A stretch of DNA of 36,882 nt from an uncultured Alphaproteobacteria bacterium. Its GTDB lineage: Bacteria > Pseudomonadota > Alphaproteobacteria > Thalassobaculales > Thalassobaculaceae. Position numbers and translations under genes: made by a program. Under the pieces are notes generated by a model. That model searched no databases and was not told the DNA's origin. It saw nothing but the letters and a program-made list of their open reading frames with translations. The DNA is taken from contig CACHDV010000012.1 in assembly GCA_902578675.1 (NCBI GenBank), forward strand, positions 1-36,882, in the 5' to 3' direction. Below, one piece after another: positions 10,121 to 19,081 of the stretch. The number at the start of each line of letters is the position of its first letter. Position 1 is the first letter of the stretch.

Positions 10121-10167
10121 TAATAATAATGAGCTGGAGTATCTAGTATTAGCCCGTATTATTATTA
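10121..10167. repeat. 10-bp perfect inverted repeat (taataataat ... attattatta, 27-nt spacer) in a divergent intergenic region
   Basis: Arm 1 at 10121-10130, arm 2 at 10158-10167, between divergent starts at 10116 (-) and 10193 (+). Confidence 0.5.
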
Positions 10168-10192
10168 ATGTTTTTGCTACTTGGATACTACC

Positions 10193-10849
10193 ATGTCTCT
10201 TCGCATTGTTTTGATTCACGCCGTACCTATGGCAATTGAGCCGATTAAATGTGCATTTAATGAACTCTGGCCAGAGCCTGAGATAGTAAATTTATTTGAC
10301 GACTCACTAAGTGTTGACCGCGCAAAATCAAATGTTCTCACGACTGGCATGGAAAAACGTTTTTCTGATCTTGGAAATTATGCAGAAAGTATAGGAGCAG
10401 ACGGAATTCTGTTCACGTGCTCAGCCTTTGGCCCCGCCATAGACAAAGTGGCTTATAAGTTAACGATACCAGTTTTAAAACCAAATGAGGCGATGTTTGA
10501 GCAAGCACTTAATACTGGACACAAAATTGGTATGCTTGCCACTTTCGAGCAAAGTATTGCATCAATGTCTAGAGAGTTTTGCAAAATTCGAGATAGTTTA
10601 TCGGCGACTGGTTCTCTTGACACCAAGCTCGTTGAAGGCGCAATGGAATTTCTTAGACAAGGCCACCAAACAAAACACAATGAATTAATAGCCAAAACCG
10701 CGGCAACTCTTAAGCACTGTGATGTATTAATGTTGGCTCAATTCTCTATGGTCAGCGCTAAATCAGCTGTTTTTAAGGAATTAAACATCCCAGTTTTGAC
10801 CGCTCCAGAGGCGGCAGTAAAAAAATTACGTGGAATACTAATGCAATAA
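10193..10849 (+). CDS. Asp/Glu/hydantoin racemase superfamily protein
   Basis: FTCSAFGPAID with first catalytic-type Cys, followed by two-domain racemase-like architecture. ATG at 10193 preferred over TTG at 10181. Confidence 0.75.
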   Translation: MSLRIVLIHAVPMAIEPIKCAFNELWPEPEIVNLFDDSLSVDRAKSNVLTTGMEKRFSDLGNYAESIGADGILFTCSAFGPAIDKVAYKLTIPVLKPNEAMFEQALNTGHKIGMLATFEQSIASMSREFCKIRDSLSATGSLDTKLVEGAMEFLRQGHQTKHNELIAKTAATLKHCDVLMLAQFSMVSAKSAVFKELNIPVLTAPEAAVKKLRGILMQ

Positions 10850-10902
10850 GTCTAAGTTTAATTTTATCTTGTAAATCTTAATCACGATCCGGAAAGTAGC
10901 TC

Positions 10903-11838
10903 ATGGCAAATACTCACGATATTCAAGCCTCACCCTCCACAGTTCACTGGGGTTATTTTGACGCTGAACTCGACCCGGTCATGGAGATTGCCTCCGGCGA
11001 TACTATTAATCTCAACTCTGTTTCAGGAGGACCTGATAATCTTCCAGGACCAGATTATTATATACCACCAGAACTTTTAGAGATTCATAAAAAAGTTCCG
11101 AAGAGAATGCATGGCCATATTTTGACTGGGCCTATTCGAATAAGCAACGCAAAACCAGGACAAGTTTTGCAAGTCGATATTCTAGATATCGGGTTAAGGC
11201 AAGATTGGGGCTATAACTTCGTTAAACCATTATCTGGCGGTTTGCCAGGGGAGTTTGATGAGGAATCTCATATTACTATCAAACTGGACAAAGAAAAAAA
11301 TGAGGGCGAGTTGCCCTGGGGAACAAGACTTCCTCTCAACCCATTTTTTGGAGTGATGGGCTGCGCACCTCCAAAAAATTGGGGAATGATAACATCAATT
11401 ATCCCACGGGCACATGGTGGCAACATGGATAATAAAGAGCTGGTTTCAGGCACATCAGTTTTCTTACCTATTTTCGTAGAGGGAGCCAATTTCTCAGCCG
11501 GCGATGGACACGGCTGCCAAGGAGATGGTGAGGTTTGCGTAACCGCTATAGAGACCGCTTTGGAAGGAAAATTTCGTTTAACGGTGAGAGACGATCTATC
11601 TTTGACTCTGCCACAGGCTGAAAGTCCATCGCATTTTATTACTATGGCCTTTGATGAAGATCTTGACGATGCAGCTAAAGAAGCACTTCGTCAAATGATA
11701 ATCCTGATAACCCAACGGACAAATTTATCAAAATCTCAGGCCTACTCCCTCTGTTCATTAGCTGCTGATCTGAGGGTTACCCAGATTGTTAACGGCAATA
11801 AGGGTGTACATGTAATGTTACCCAAGACAGTCTTATAG
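10903..11838 (+). CDS. Acetamidase/formamidase family protein
   Basis: HWGYFDAELDPVMEIASGD, LTGPIRISNAKPGQVLQVDILDI, PRAHGGNMDNKELVSGTSVFLPIFVEGANFSAGDGHGCQGDGEVC. Confidence 0.93.
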   Translation: MANTHDIQASPSTVHWGYFDAELDPVMEIASGDTINLNSVSGGPDNLPGPDYYIPPELLEIHKKVPKRMHGHILTGPIRISNAKPGQVLQVDILDIGLRQDWGYNFVKPLSGGLPGEFDEESHITIKLDKEKNEGELPWGTRLPLNPFFGVMGCAPPKNWGMITSIIPRAHGGNMDNKELVSGTSVFLPIFVEGANFSAGDGHGCQGDGEVCVTAIETALEGKFRLTVRDDLSLTLPQAESPSHFITMAFDEDLDDAAKEALRQMIILITQRTNLSKSQAYSLCSLAADLRVTQIVNGNKGVHVMLPKTVL

Positions 11839-11847
11839 GAGTTTAAA

Positions 11848-12744
11848 ATGTTAAAGCAACATAATAGGTATCCATATTCAAGTCTTCCATCGAGAGCCCA
11901 ATATGAATGGCCGGACGGAAAGAAGCTTGCTGTATATGTAGCCATGAATATCGAAGCATTTAGCTATGGAGAAGGTAAAGGCGCTGCAATAGCACCCCCC
12001 GAACAAGCTAGAAGCCATAGTATTTTCTCATGGCGAGATTACGGAAACCGGGTTGGTTTTTGGCGATTGATGGATATGTTTGACGAGTTGAATATCCCCG
12101 TGGAGCATCAAATAAACACAGCAATCTATGAGGAATGCCCAGATATTCCATCAAGAATACGGGAAAGAGGTGATGAATTCCTGGGCCATGGCTACACGAA
12201 CTCAGAAGAGCAGGAAGGACTTTCTGAAGATGACGAGAGGGCCATGATACGCTCCTGTACAAAAGCAATATCAGAACAAGAAGGTAAACGTCCTATTGGC
12301 TGGATGAGCCCTTGGCTTTCAAATAATGAGACTACAATGGATATTCTCCAGGAAGAAGGTTATAGGTATGTCATGGATTGGACAATGGATGACCAACCTG
12401 TCTGGATAAAAACTAGAAATGGCAAGATCCTATCCATGCCATATCCCGTCGAAGCGAATGACAACCGAGGTATCGTTTGGTATCGGTATACATCGGCGGA
12501 ATTTACCGAAATGCTGATTGATAACTTTGACGAAATGTTGGAGCAATCCAATAACGATGGGCACGCCCTAGTTTGTCCCATATCACTGCACCCGTTTGTA
12601 GTTGGACGACCTTATCGAATACGACAGCTTCGCCGAGCCTTCGAACATATTCTCAATTACCGTGATAAAATCTGGCTAACTACACCAGGAGAAATATGCA
12701 CTCATATAGAAAATCTTCCGGATGGTGTAGTTCCCTTTGCATGA
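11848..12744 (+). CDS. Polysaccharide deacetylase family protein, PuuE/allantoinase-like
   Basis: RDYGNRVGFWRLMDMFDELNIPVEHQINT, GDEFLGHGYTNSEEQ, RPIGWMSPWLSNNETTMDILQEEGYRYVMDWTMDDQPVWIKT. Confidence 0.85.
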   Translation: MLKQHNRYPYSSLPSRAQYEWPDGKKLAVYVAMNIEAFSYGEGKGAAIAPPEQARSHSIFSWRDYGNRVGFWRLMDMFDELNIPVEHQINTAIYEECPDIPSRIRERGDEFLGHGYTNSEEQEGLSEDDERAMIRSCTKAISEQEGKRPIGWMSPWLSNNETTMDILQEEGYRYVMDWTMDDQPVWIKTRNGKILSMPYPVEANDNRGIVWYRYTSAEFTEMLIDNFDEMLEQSNNDGHALVCPISLHPFVVGRPYRIRQLRRAFEHILNYRDKIWLTTPGEICTHIENLPDGVVPFA

Positions 12745-12757
12745 TATGAAAGAGGAT

Positions 12758-14179
12758 CTAGGTTATACTTGAAGCTGTTTGTTGGATCTGCGCCCAAGCA
12801 TCCTTAACATGTCTCAACTCCGTGTTCGTCTGACCGATTGACCATCGTATGGCAAAATGACCGCGCACCCGGTTTTGCGTGAAGTAGGTTGTGCCACTGT
12901 CATTTAAGTCATTCAAAAGTTTCAAGTTTAATCTATCAATGTCTGGTACCTTGCCACTTTGCTTGGAAAGAAGTCTGAAGTTAAGTAGAGATAGTGATCG
13001 CGGGGCCACTAACTCAAAATTTTTAGAATCATTTATCCATTCCTCTACTTGGGAGGCAAACTCGATATGTTTTCTAATCATTTTTTGCAGCCCCCCCACC
13101 CCGTAATACCTGATGACAAACCAAAGTTTTAAAGCTCTGAACCGCCGGCCGAGTGGAATACTCCAATCACGATAATCAATTATATCTTCACTTTCCTTAC
13201 TCTTAAGGTATTCGGGTAAAATTGAAAGCGTACTTGTCAGTGCAGTGGGATCCTTCACAAAGTGAGCAGAACAATCAAAGTTCGTTAAAAGCCACTTATG
13301 AGGATTAATAACGATACTATCAGCTAACTCCATTCCGTCCGCCATCGATCTATGTTCAGGAAGTATCATTGCGGCTCCCGCCCATGCCGCATCAATGTGT
13401 AGGAAAATGTCAAACTCCTTGCACAATGTTGCAATTTTTTTGATTGGGTCAACAGCTCCAACACCTGTCGTCCCAATAGAAGCAACCACACAAGTAGGAA
13501 CAAACCCCTTGTCTAAATCGGATTGAATTTCTTTTCGTAGGGTGTTTGCGCACATAATAAATTTATTATCTGTGGGAATGAAGCGTATATTATCCTTACC
13601 AAAACCTGCAATTTTTGCCCCCTTCTCAATGGAGGAATGTGCTTCTTCAGATGTATAAACAATTAATTTTTTCTCTATAGTCATGAAGCCTAATTCATTA
13701 GTTTTCCAGGAAGTGGCTTTCTCTCGAGCAGTTAACAGCGCACAAAGTGTTGCACTGGAAGCAGAATCTTGAATAACGCCACTAAACTTCTTTGGAAGGT
13801 CAATCATACTTGCTAGCCATTGCATCATACGTGTTTCCATCTCTGTGGCAGCTGGACTAGTCTGCCACAACATACATTGTGCACCGAGTGTAGCTGTCAG
13901 CATTTCCGCTAAAACAGATGGAGGACTTGAATTGGCTGGGAAATATGCAAAAAAACGGGGATGTTGCCAGTGGGTTATACCGGGAAGAATCGTCGTTTTA
14001 AAATCGTCTATTATATTCTCCATAGGTTCGCCGTTTATTGGCGGTTTCTCTTTCAAACGATTGGATATTTCACCTGGCTTTACCTGAGAACGCACAGGCA
14101 GTTTTTCAACCGTGTCCATGTAATCAGCCATCCAATCAATAAGTTGATGACCATGCTTTCTAAACTCATCGATATCCAT
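12758..14179 (-). CDS. Pyridoxal-dependent aromatic L-amino-acid decarboxylase family protein
   Basis: HWQHPRFFAYFPANSS, EEAHSSIEKGAKIAGFG, HIDAAWAGAAMI, SIVINPHKWLLTNFDCSAHFVKD (PLP Lys), IDYRDWSIPLGRRFRALKLWFV. Confidence 0.93.
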   Translation of the reverse strand: MDIDEFRKHGHQLIDWMADYMDTVEKLPVRSQVKPGEISNRLKEKPPINGEPMENIIDDFKTTILPGITHWQHPRFFAYFPANSSPPSVLAEMLTATLGAQCMLWQTSPAATEMETRMMQWLASMIDLPKKFSGVIQDSASSATLCALLTAREKATSWKTNELGFMTIEKKLIVYTSEEAHSSIEKGAKIAGFGKDNIRFIPTDNKFIMCANTLRKEIQSDLDKGFVPTCVVASIGTTGVGAVDPIKKIATLCKEFDIFLHIDAAWAGAAMILPEHRSMADGMELADSIVINPHKWLLTNFDCSAHFVKDPTALTSTLSILPEYLKSKESEDIIDYRDWSIPLGRRFRALKLWFVIRYYGVGGLQKMIRKHIEFASQVEEWINDSKNFELVAPRSLSLLNFRLLSKQSGKVPDIDRLNLKLLNDLNDSGTTYFTQNRVRGHFAIRWSIGQTNTELRHVKDAWAQIQQTASSIT

Positions 14180-14202
14180 AACCAGCTCTCTTCATTTTTT
14201 CA

Positions 14203-15324
14203 TTAAGGGTGCAAACGCTCAACAATCCTTGCCCATTCAGATTGAACAACTTCGTCCTGCTCTTTAAGAAAAAGTGCTTCATAACTCGCTTGTATAACCT
14301 TTTTGTCACCTATTTGGCCTAATGCCCACACGGCCATGGATCGAACAATTGGTTCAGGGTCAAAAAGTAACTTTGATAAAATAGGAGGCACCTCTGATAT
14401 TTTTGAATTACCAACTGCAACTAGCACATTTCGGATAAACCTATCTCTACCGATCCTCTTTATTGGCGAGCGGGAGAAATAGTTACGAAAACTCTGATCA
14501 TCTAGTAGCAGGAGTTCTTCTAGAAGTGGCAGGTTAAGTTGATCTCTTGGGATAAAAGCTATTTCACTAGCGGTTTTTGCAAACTTATTCCAAGGACACA
14601 CAGCCAAACAATCATCACAACCATATATTCTATTTCCGATGAGCTTACGGAACTCAATCGGAATGTGACCCTTGTGTTCGATCGTCAAATATGAGATGCA
14701 CCTCCTAGCATCAAGTTGATAAGGAGTAGGGAAGGCATGCGTCGGGCAGATATCCAAACATTTAGTGCAACTTCCACAGTGATCTTGCCCTACCCTATCA
14801 GGTTCTAAATCAAGGGTGGTGAAGAGTTCTCCTAAAAACAACCACGAGCCAAACTCCTTGTTTACTAAATTCGAATGTTTGCCTTGCCATCCAATTCCGG
14901 CGTTCTGGGCGAGTGGCTTTTCGAGTATAGGCGCAGTATCCACAAACACTTTAAGCTCGCACTGAAAGTATTCTCCGAGCCATCTACCAAGTGTTTTTAG
15001 TTTTTTTTTTAAAACATCATGGTAATCCCGATTACGGGCGTATACTGAAATATTTCCTCGATCAAAAGCGTTCAAGTCATTAAGCGGATTATTTTTTGGG
15101 CCATAATTGCAAGCTACCACAATAATAGATCGGGCTTCTGGCCAAAATAGCTTGGGATCCCTGCGACGACTAGCATTTTTAGCCATCCACTCCATGTCAC
15201 CAAAAAACCCATTCGATATAAAGTTGTCGAAGTTTTCTGTTACATTGCTATTCAATGACGGCGCCGTGAAACCGATAGCATCAAAACCAATTTCAAGAGC
15301 CTTCCTTTTTATAAGCTCTTTCAT
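14203..15324 (-). CDS. queG: Epoxyqueuosine reductase
   Basis: Two 4Fe-4S cysteine clusters (CGSCTKCLDICPTHAF, YGCDDCLAVCPWNKFA), AQNAGIGWQGKHSNLVNKEFGSWLFLGEL, C-terminal HEAT-like segment. Confidence 0.96.
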   Translation of the reverse strand: MKELIKRKALEIGFDAIGFTAPSLNSNVTENFDNFISNGFFGDMEWMAKNASRRRDPKLFWPEARSIIVVACNYGPKNNPLNDLNAFDRGNISVYARNRDYHDVLKKKLKTLGRWLGEYFQCELKVFVDTAPILEKPLAQNAGIGWQGKHSNLVNKEFGSWLFLGELFTTLDLEPDRVGQDHCGSCTKCLDICPTHAFPTPYQLDARRCISYLTIEHKGHIPIEFRKLIGNRIYGCDDCLAVCPWNKFAKTASEIAFIPRDQLNLPLLEELLLLDDQSFRNYFSRSPIKRIGRDRFIRNVLVAVGNSKISEVPPILSKLLFDPEPIVRSMAVWALGQIGDKKVIQASYEALFLKEQDEVVQSEWARIVERLHP

Positions 15325-15373
15325 TTAATAATCCATTTCAAGCGTTGGCCTAACTTAAAATACATTGAACACT

Positions 15374-16501
15374 TCATTTTATCGGGGCTATATCACCTAA
15401 GCTTTGTTCATCATGAAACAAGGTAGTAAACTCGGCCAGCAAACCATTCTTTATTGCTTCCCTCAATCCTCGCATTAAGTCTTGGTAATATCTAAGGTTA
15501 TGCCAGGTTAATAACATAGCCCCAAGAATTTCCCCGGATTTCACCAAGTGATGGAGATAGGCTCTGCTGAACTGTTGGCAAGCAGGACAATTACATTCGG
15601 CATCTAAAGGCCGTGGGTCAGATGCATGCCTAGCATTCCTTAAATTCACTTCACCTCTTCTTGTAAATGCTTGTCCAGTTCTGCCAGAACGAGTTGGAAG
15701 CACACAATCAAACATATCCACACCATTTTGCACTGCTGCCAATAAATCACGCGGCTTTCCGACACCCATTAAGTATCGGGGCTTATCCTCTGGTAAACAC
15801 GGAACTGTCATTTTCAAAACATTAATCATAGTTTCATGACCTTCGCCAACAGCAAGGCCACCAACTGCATAACCATCAAAACCAATTCTTTTCAGTTTTT
15901 CAGCCGATTGAATTCTTAAACTCTCAAAAATGCTTCCTTGCACTATTCCAAATAAACCAAAGCCATCTCTGTCGTTAAAGGATTGCTTTGATCGCTCTGC
16001 CCATCTCATTGACAAAAGCATCGATCTTTCTGCTTCCTCTTCAGAAACCGGAAACGGAGTGCATTCATCGAACGCCATAGTAATATTTGAACCCAAATCT
16101 TGCTGAATTTCGATCGATTTTTCCGGCGTTAATTTATGATACGAACCATCTATATGGCTTCTGAAAGTTACGCCGTCTTCATCAAGCTTACGAAGTTGCG
16201 AGAGCGACATGACTTGATAACCACCGGAATCCGTTAATATAGGTCCATCCCAACCCATAAATTTCTGAAGCCCACCTAAATCTTTAATGCGGGACGCACC
16301 CGGCCTCAGCATTAAATGGTAGGTATTACCAAGAAGTATTTGGGCACCAGTTTCTTTAACGGAAGCAGGCATCATTGCCTTCACCGTTGCGGCGGTTCCA
16401 ACAGGCATGAAAGTTGGAGTGTCTATTTTGCCATGTCGAGTTAACAGGCTGCCGCATCGAGCAAAACCGTCCTTGCAATCCACAGAAAAAGAGATCGACA
16501 T
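15374..16501 (-). CDS. tgt: tRNA-guanine transglycosylase (queuine/preQ1 tRNA-ribosyltransferase)
   Basis: [64 protein letters not shown], zinc site CNCPAC...H. Confidence 0.98.
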   Translation of the reverse strand: MSISFSVDCKDGFARCGSLLTRHGKIDTPTFMPVGTAATVKAMMPASVKETGAQILLGNTYHLMLRPGASRIKDLGGLQKFMGWDGPILTDSGGYQVMSLSQLRKLDEDGVTFRSHIDGSYHKLTPEKSIEIQQDLGSNITMAFDECTPFPVSEEEAERSMLLSMRWAERSKQSFNDRDGFGLFGIVQGSIFESLRIQSAEKLKRIGFDGYAVGGLAVGEGHETMINVLKMTVPCLPEDKPRYLMGVGKPRDLLAAVQNGVDMFDCVLPTRSGRTGQAFTRRGEVNLRNARHASDPRPLDAECNCPACQQFSRAYLHHLVKSGEILGAMLLTWHNLRYYQDLMRGLREAIKNGLLAEFTTLFHDEQSLGDIAPIK

Positions 16502-16557
16502 AATTAAAAACTTTCAGAAGTAAACCGTTCGCGTGTATCGCAAAATACACTATGCAA

Positions 16558-17241
16558 CTAGCGATTATTTCCAAATATTAGATTGTAGTTAGATGTTTCA
16601 ATTTCTGACCCGACCAAAGAGAATCTTGGTAGACCATCTTTTGGTAAACTGCTTATCGATCGCGATGCCGTCACACTATCTTGTGCTTCAACTATTATAA
16701 TCCAAGAGGGTGTTTCATTTTCTGGAATTTCAATGCCTTGCGCTTGACGACCCTTATTTACTACTTCCAGGTTATTTTCGGCCAAAATAGCCCCCACTAC
16801 ACCAGGCGCTTGCACAATTTCTTTAAGAAATTCATCTCGAAAATAATCTCTTAGATCATCCATAACGTCAATCTTCGGATTAAACCAGGCGATAGAACAT
16901 CCCCCGCCAAACCCATGAGAAAAATCAATAGTGATATCAGCTGTTATTCGTTCAAATTTTGTGAATTTAGCCATTACTTTTTTGGACCAATCAGACTGGT
17001 CTTTGAGTAGTTCCATATATTCGGGGTCGGCTAGATCCTGAACAACAGTTGTTTCATAGGTTGCAAAATACTTAAAAGAGGCTGTTCCATCCGCATCTAT
17101 ATATCGCCGTGCCCGATGAAAACCAGGCATCCAGACGCGCTCATCAATGTGCTCTCTGTTGTACCACTCGTTGAAATCCATTTCATCTTCATTCAAAGTC
17201 TCTGTGAAGGTCATCAGCATACCTTTTCCGTAGAGGCCCAT
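16558..17241 (-). CDS. Uncharacterised protein with two alpha+beta (dimeric ferredoxin-like/EthD or DUF4286-like) halves
   Basis: MDFNEWYNREHIDERVWMPGFHRARRYI matches the WYdeEH...PGF..aRR pattern of DUF4286/EthD-like proteins. Ends 12 bp from the next operon gene. Confidence 0.65.
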   Translation of the reverse strand: MGLYGKGMLMTFTETLNEDEMDFNEWYNREHIDERVWMPGFHRARRYIDADGTASFKYFATYETTVVQDLADPEYMELLKDQSDWSKKVMAKFTKFERITADITIDFSHGFGGGCSIAWFNPKIDVMDDLRDYFRDEFLKEIVQAPGVVGAILAENNLEVVNKGRQAQGIEIPENETPSWIIIVEAQDSVTASRSISSLPKDGLPRFSLVGSEIETSNYNLIFGNNR

Positions 17242-17253
17242 ATTTTCGCTCCA

Positions 17254-18117
17254 TTAAAATTTGTTTATTCTGTCGATAAAAATTTTCAATTTCATGCCAA
17301 CTTGACAACCAAGCTTTTCGGCCTCGCTATTAAAGTGTGATATAACACCATCATTATAAACGGATTCACCATCTCCTATTCGAGCCGACATTCCATCAAC
17401 TGTTGCCGCGATTATACCCCTTTCGTTGAGGGGCTCTAATCTCGTTATACCGGCGGCGCTCTTTCCTATTCCACCATTGTGAAAAAAGCCCGCGAAAGCA
17501 TCATGTTTCATTGCAGTTTTTGGATCTTTTCCAAGCATACCGCCATGACTACCCGAGACGACAATTTTGTCCCTATCCTTTTCAGTAACAAGAGATATTG
17601 AATCCATCAAAATAATTTCCCGCTTACTTTGGCTAGATGTTAATTCTTTTCGCGCTTCCGAATATTCCTCCGAAATCTTATCACTCGCCTTGGCCAGGGT
17701 AAGTTTATTTGCCGCTAAAATAGCGGGCATACCTTTTTCTACACCTAATAACTTTGCCGTGTTATTAACATAAGAAATTATCCCTTCGTTTCTCATGCTT
17801 TCCCCATCGCCAATCCTGCAAGAGTATGATCCTACCGTAGCAAACGGGACACCTAAGCTATCGCAATATTTGCCCCCCGATATTCCTGAGTCATCTTTGG
17901 CAAAGCCCGCGTCATTTAAAATTATACCGAGGGCTCCCGACTTTACTGCTAAAAAAGCTGCATAAGTGGCACCGTGTGACCCTGCCAAGACAACATGTCC
18001 AAAACATTGGTCACCTAGCGTTGTGACTGAATTAGCCACTACTATTTTGCTTGGTAAGACTCGATCTTTCAAAATTACCGCCAAAGTTTTTCTATTTAAA
18101 GCCTGCAGAAACCGCAA
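17254..18117 (-). CDS. Uncharacterised protein with two tandem homologous domains (GSHG...RIGDGES...G(V/I)IS repeats)
   Basis: 287 aa ORF overlapping the upstream E1 beta gene by 26 bp; the two halves align to each other (GSHGATYAAF / GSHGGMLGKD; LNDAGFAKDDSGI / HNGGIGKSAAGI; RIGDGESMRNEGIISYVN / RIGDGESVYNDGVISHFN). No family recognised. Confidence 0.75.
   Translation of the reverse strand: MRFLQALNRKTLAVILKDRVLPSKIVVANSVTTLGDQCFGHVVLAGSHGATYAAFLAVKSGALGIILNDAGFAKDDSGISGGKYCDSLGVPFATVGSYSCRIGDGESMRNEGIISYVNNTAKLLGVEKGMPAILAANKLTLAKASDKISEEYSEARKELTSSQSKREIILMDSISLVTEKDRDKIVVSGSHGGMLGKDPKTAMKHDAFAGFFHNGGIGKSAAGITRLEPLNERGIIAATVDGMSARIGDGESVYNDGVISHFNSEAEKLGCQVGMKLKIFIDRINKF
17293..17616 (-). 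repeat. Second copy of the internal protein-level duplication (aa 168-275)
   Basis: IILMDSISLVTEKDRDKIVVSGSHGG...SARIGDGESVYNDGVISHFNSEAEKLGCQVGM. Confidence 0.7.
17728..18042 (-). repeat. First copy of the internal protein-level duplication (aa 26-130)
   Basis: VVANSVTTLGDQCFGHVVLAGSHGA...SCRIGDGESMRNEGIISYVNNTAKLLGVEKGM. Confidence 0.7.
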
Positions 18118-19081
18118 CCGATTTTCTGGCCGCTTCTACGATTTGTTCAGAAGACACCCGGATCTTAGCTTCAAGGGGTGGGGCATAGGAAATTGGGACG
18201 CGAGGCGCGGCACAACGAGTTATAGGCGACTTCAGGACCGAGAATAATTGCTCGGCGACAGTAGCTGCTATCTCTGCACCGAAACCGCCCACGGAAACAC
18301 TTTCATGCGTAATTAATAGCCGGCCAGTTTTTTCAACAGAATCAAAAACCATTTGTCTATCCCACGGCCACAACGTTCGTAGATCAATCAACTCTGCAGA
18401 GATTCCCTCTGCTTGTAATAAAGTCGCTGCGTTTGCAGCGATATGCATTTGAGCTGACCAAGAAACGATTGTTATGTCATCGCCCTCTTTCTCTAGCCGT
18501 CCCTTCCCAAACGGAATTAGAGTTTCATCTTCCGGCACGTCACCTTCATAGCCCCATATATTTTTATGCTCGAGATATACAACTGGGTCGTCAGATCTTA
18601 TCGCTGTTTTTAAAAGCCCCCTATTATCTGCCGGAGTGGATGGAACCGCAACAACGAGACCAGGGATGTGGGTATACCAACTTTCTAGTGACTGGCTGTG
18701 TTGCGCTGCAGACGATCGCCACATTCCCATCGGCTCTCTTATCACCATAGGTACTTTCACCTGGCCGCCTAACATGTAACGTGCCTTTGCTGCCTGGTTG
18801 ATTAACTCATCAACGGCACAGAGAGCAAAATCGGCAAAGCGCATTTCAACAACGGGTCGTGTTCCAGCCATAGCCGCCCCTACGCTTGCCCCCATAATAG
18901 CTGATTCAGAAATAGGTGCATCAGATATTCTCTCTGGCCCAAACTCATTCAAAAGCCCCAAATATTGGCCAAATACACCCCCGCGCCCGAGATCTTCTCC
19001 TATAGCCCATACAAGCGGGTCCCTTCTCATTTCCTCTGCAAGTGCTAGCTTCGCTGCTTCGGCATAGGTCATTTTAACCAT
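18092..19081 (-). CDS. TPP-dependent 2-oxoacid/acetoin dehydrogenase E1 component, beta subunit
   Basis: MTYAEAAKLALAEEMRRDPLVWAIGEDLGRGGVFGQYLGL, PISESAIMGASVGAAMAGTRPVVEMRFADF, KVPMVIREPMG, LIDLRTLWPWD. Confidence 0.95.
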   Translation of the reverse strand: MVKMTYAEAAKLALAEEMRRDPLVWAIGEDLGRGGVFGQYLGLLNEFGPERISDAPISESAIMGASVGAAMAGTRPVVEMRFADFALCAVDELINQAAKARYMLGGQVKVPMVIREPMGMWRSSAAQHSQSLESWYTHIPGLVVAVPSTPADNRGLLKTAIRSDDPVVYLEHKNIWGYEGDVPEDETLIPFGKGRLEKEGDDITIVSWSAQMHIAANAATLLQAEGISAELIDLRTLWPWDRQMVFDSVEKTGRLLITHESVSVGGFGAEIAATVAEQLFSVLKSPITRCAAPRVPISYAPPLEAKIRVSSEQIVEAARKSVAVSAGFK

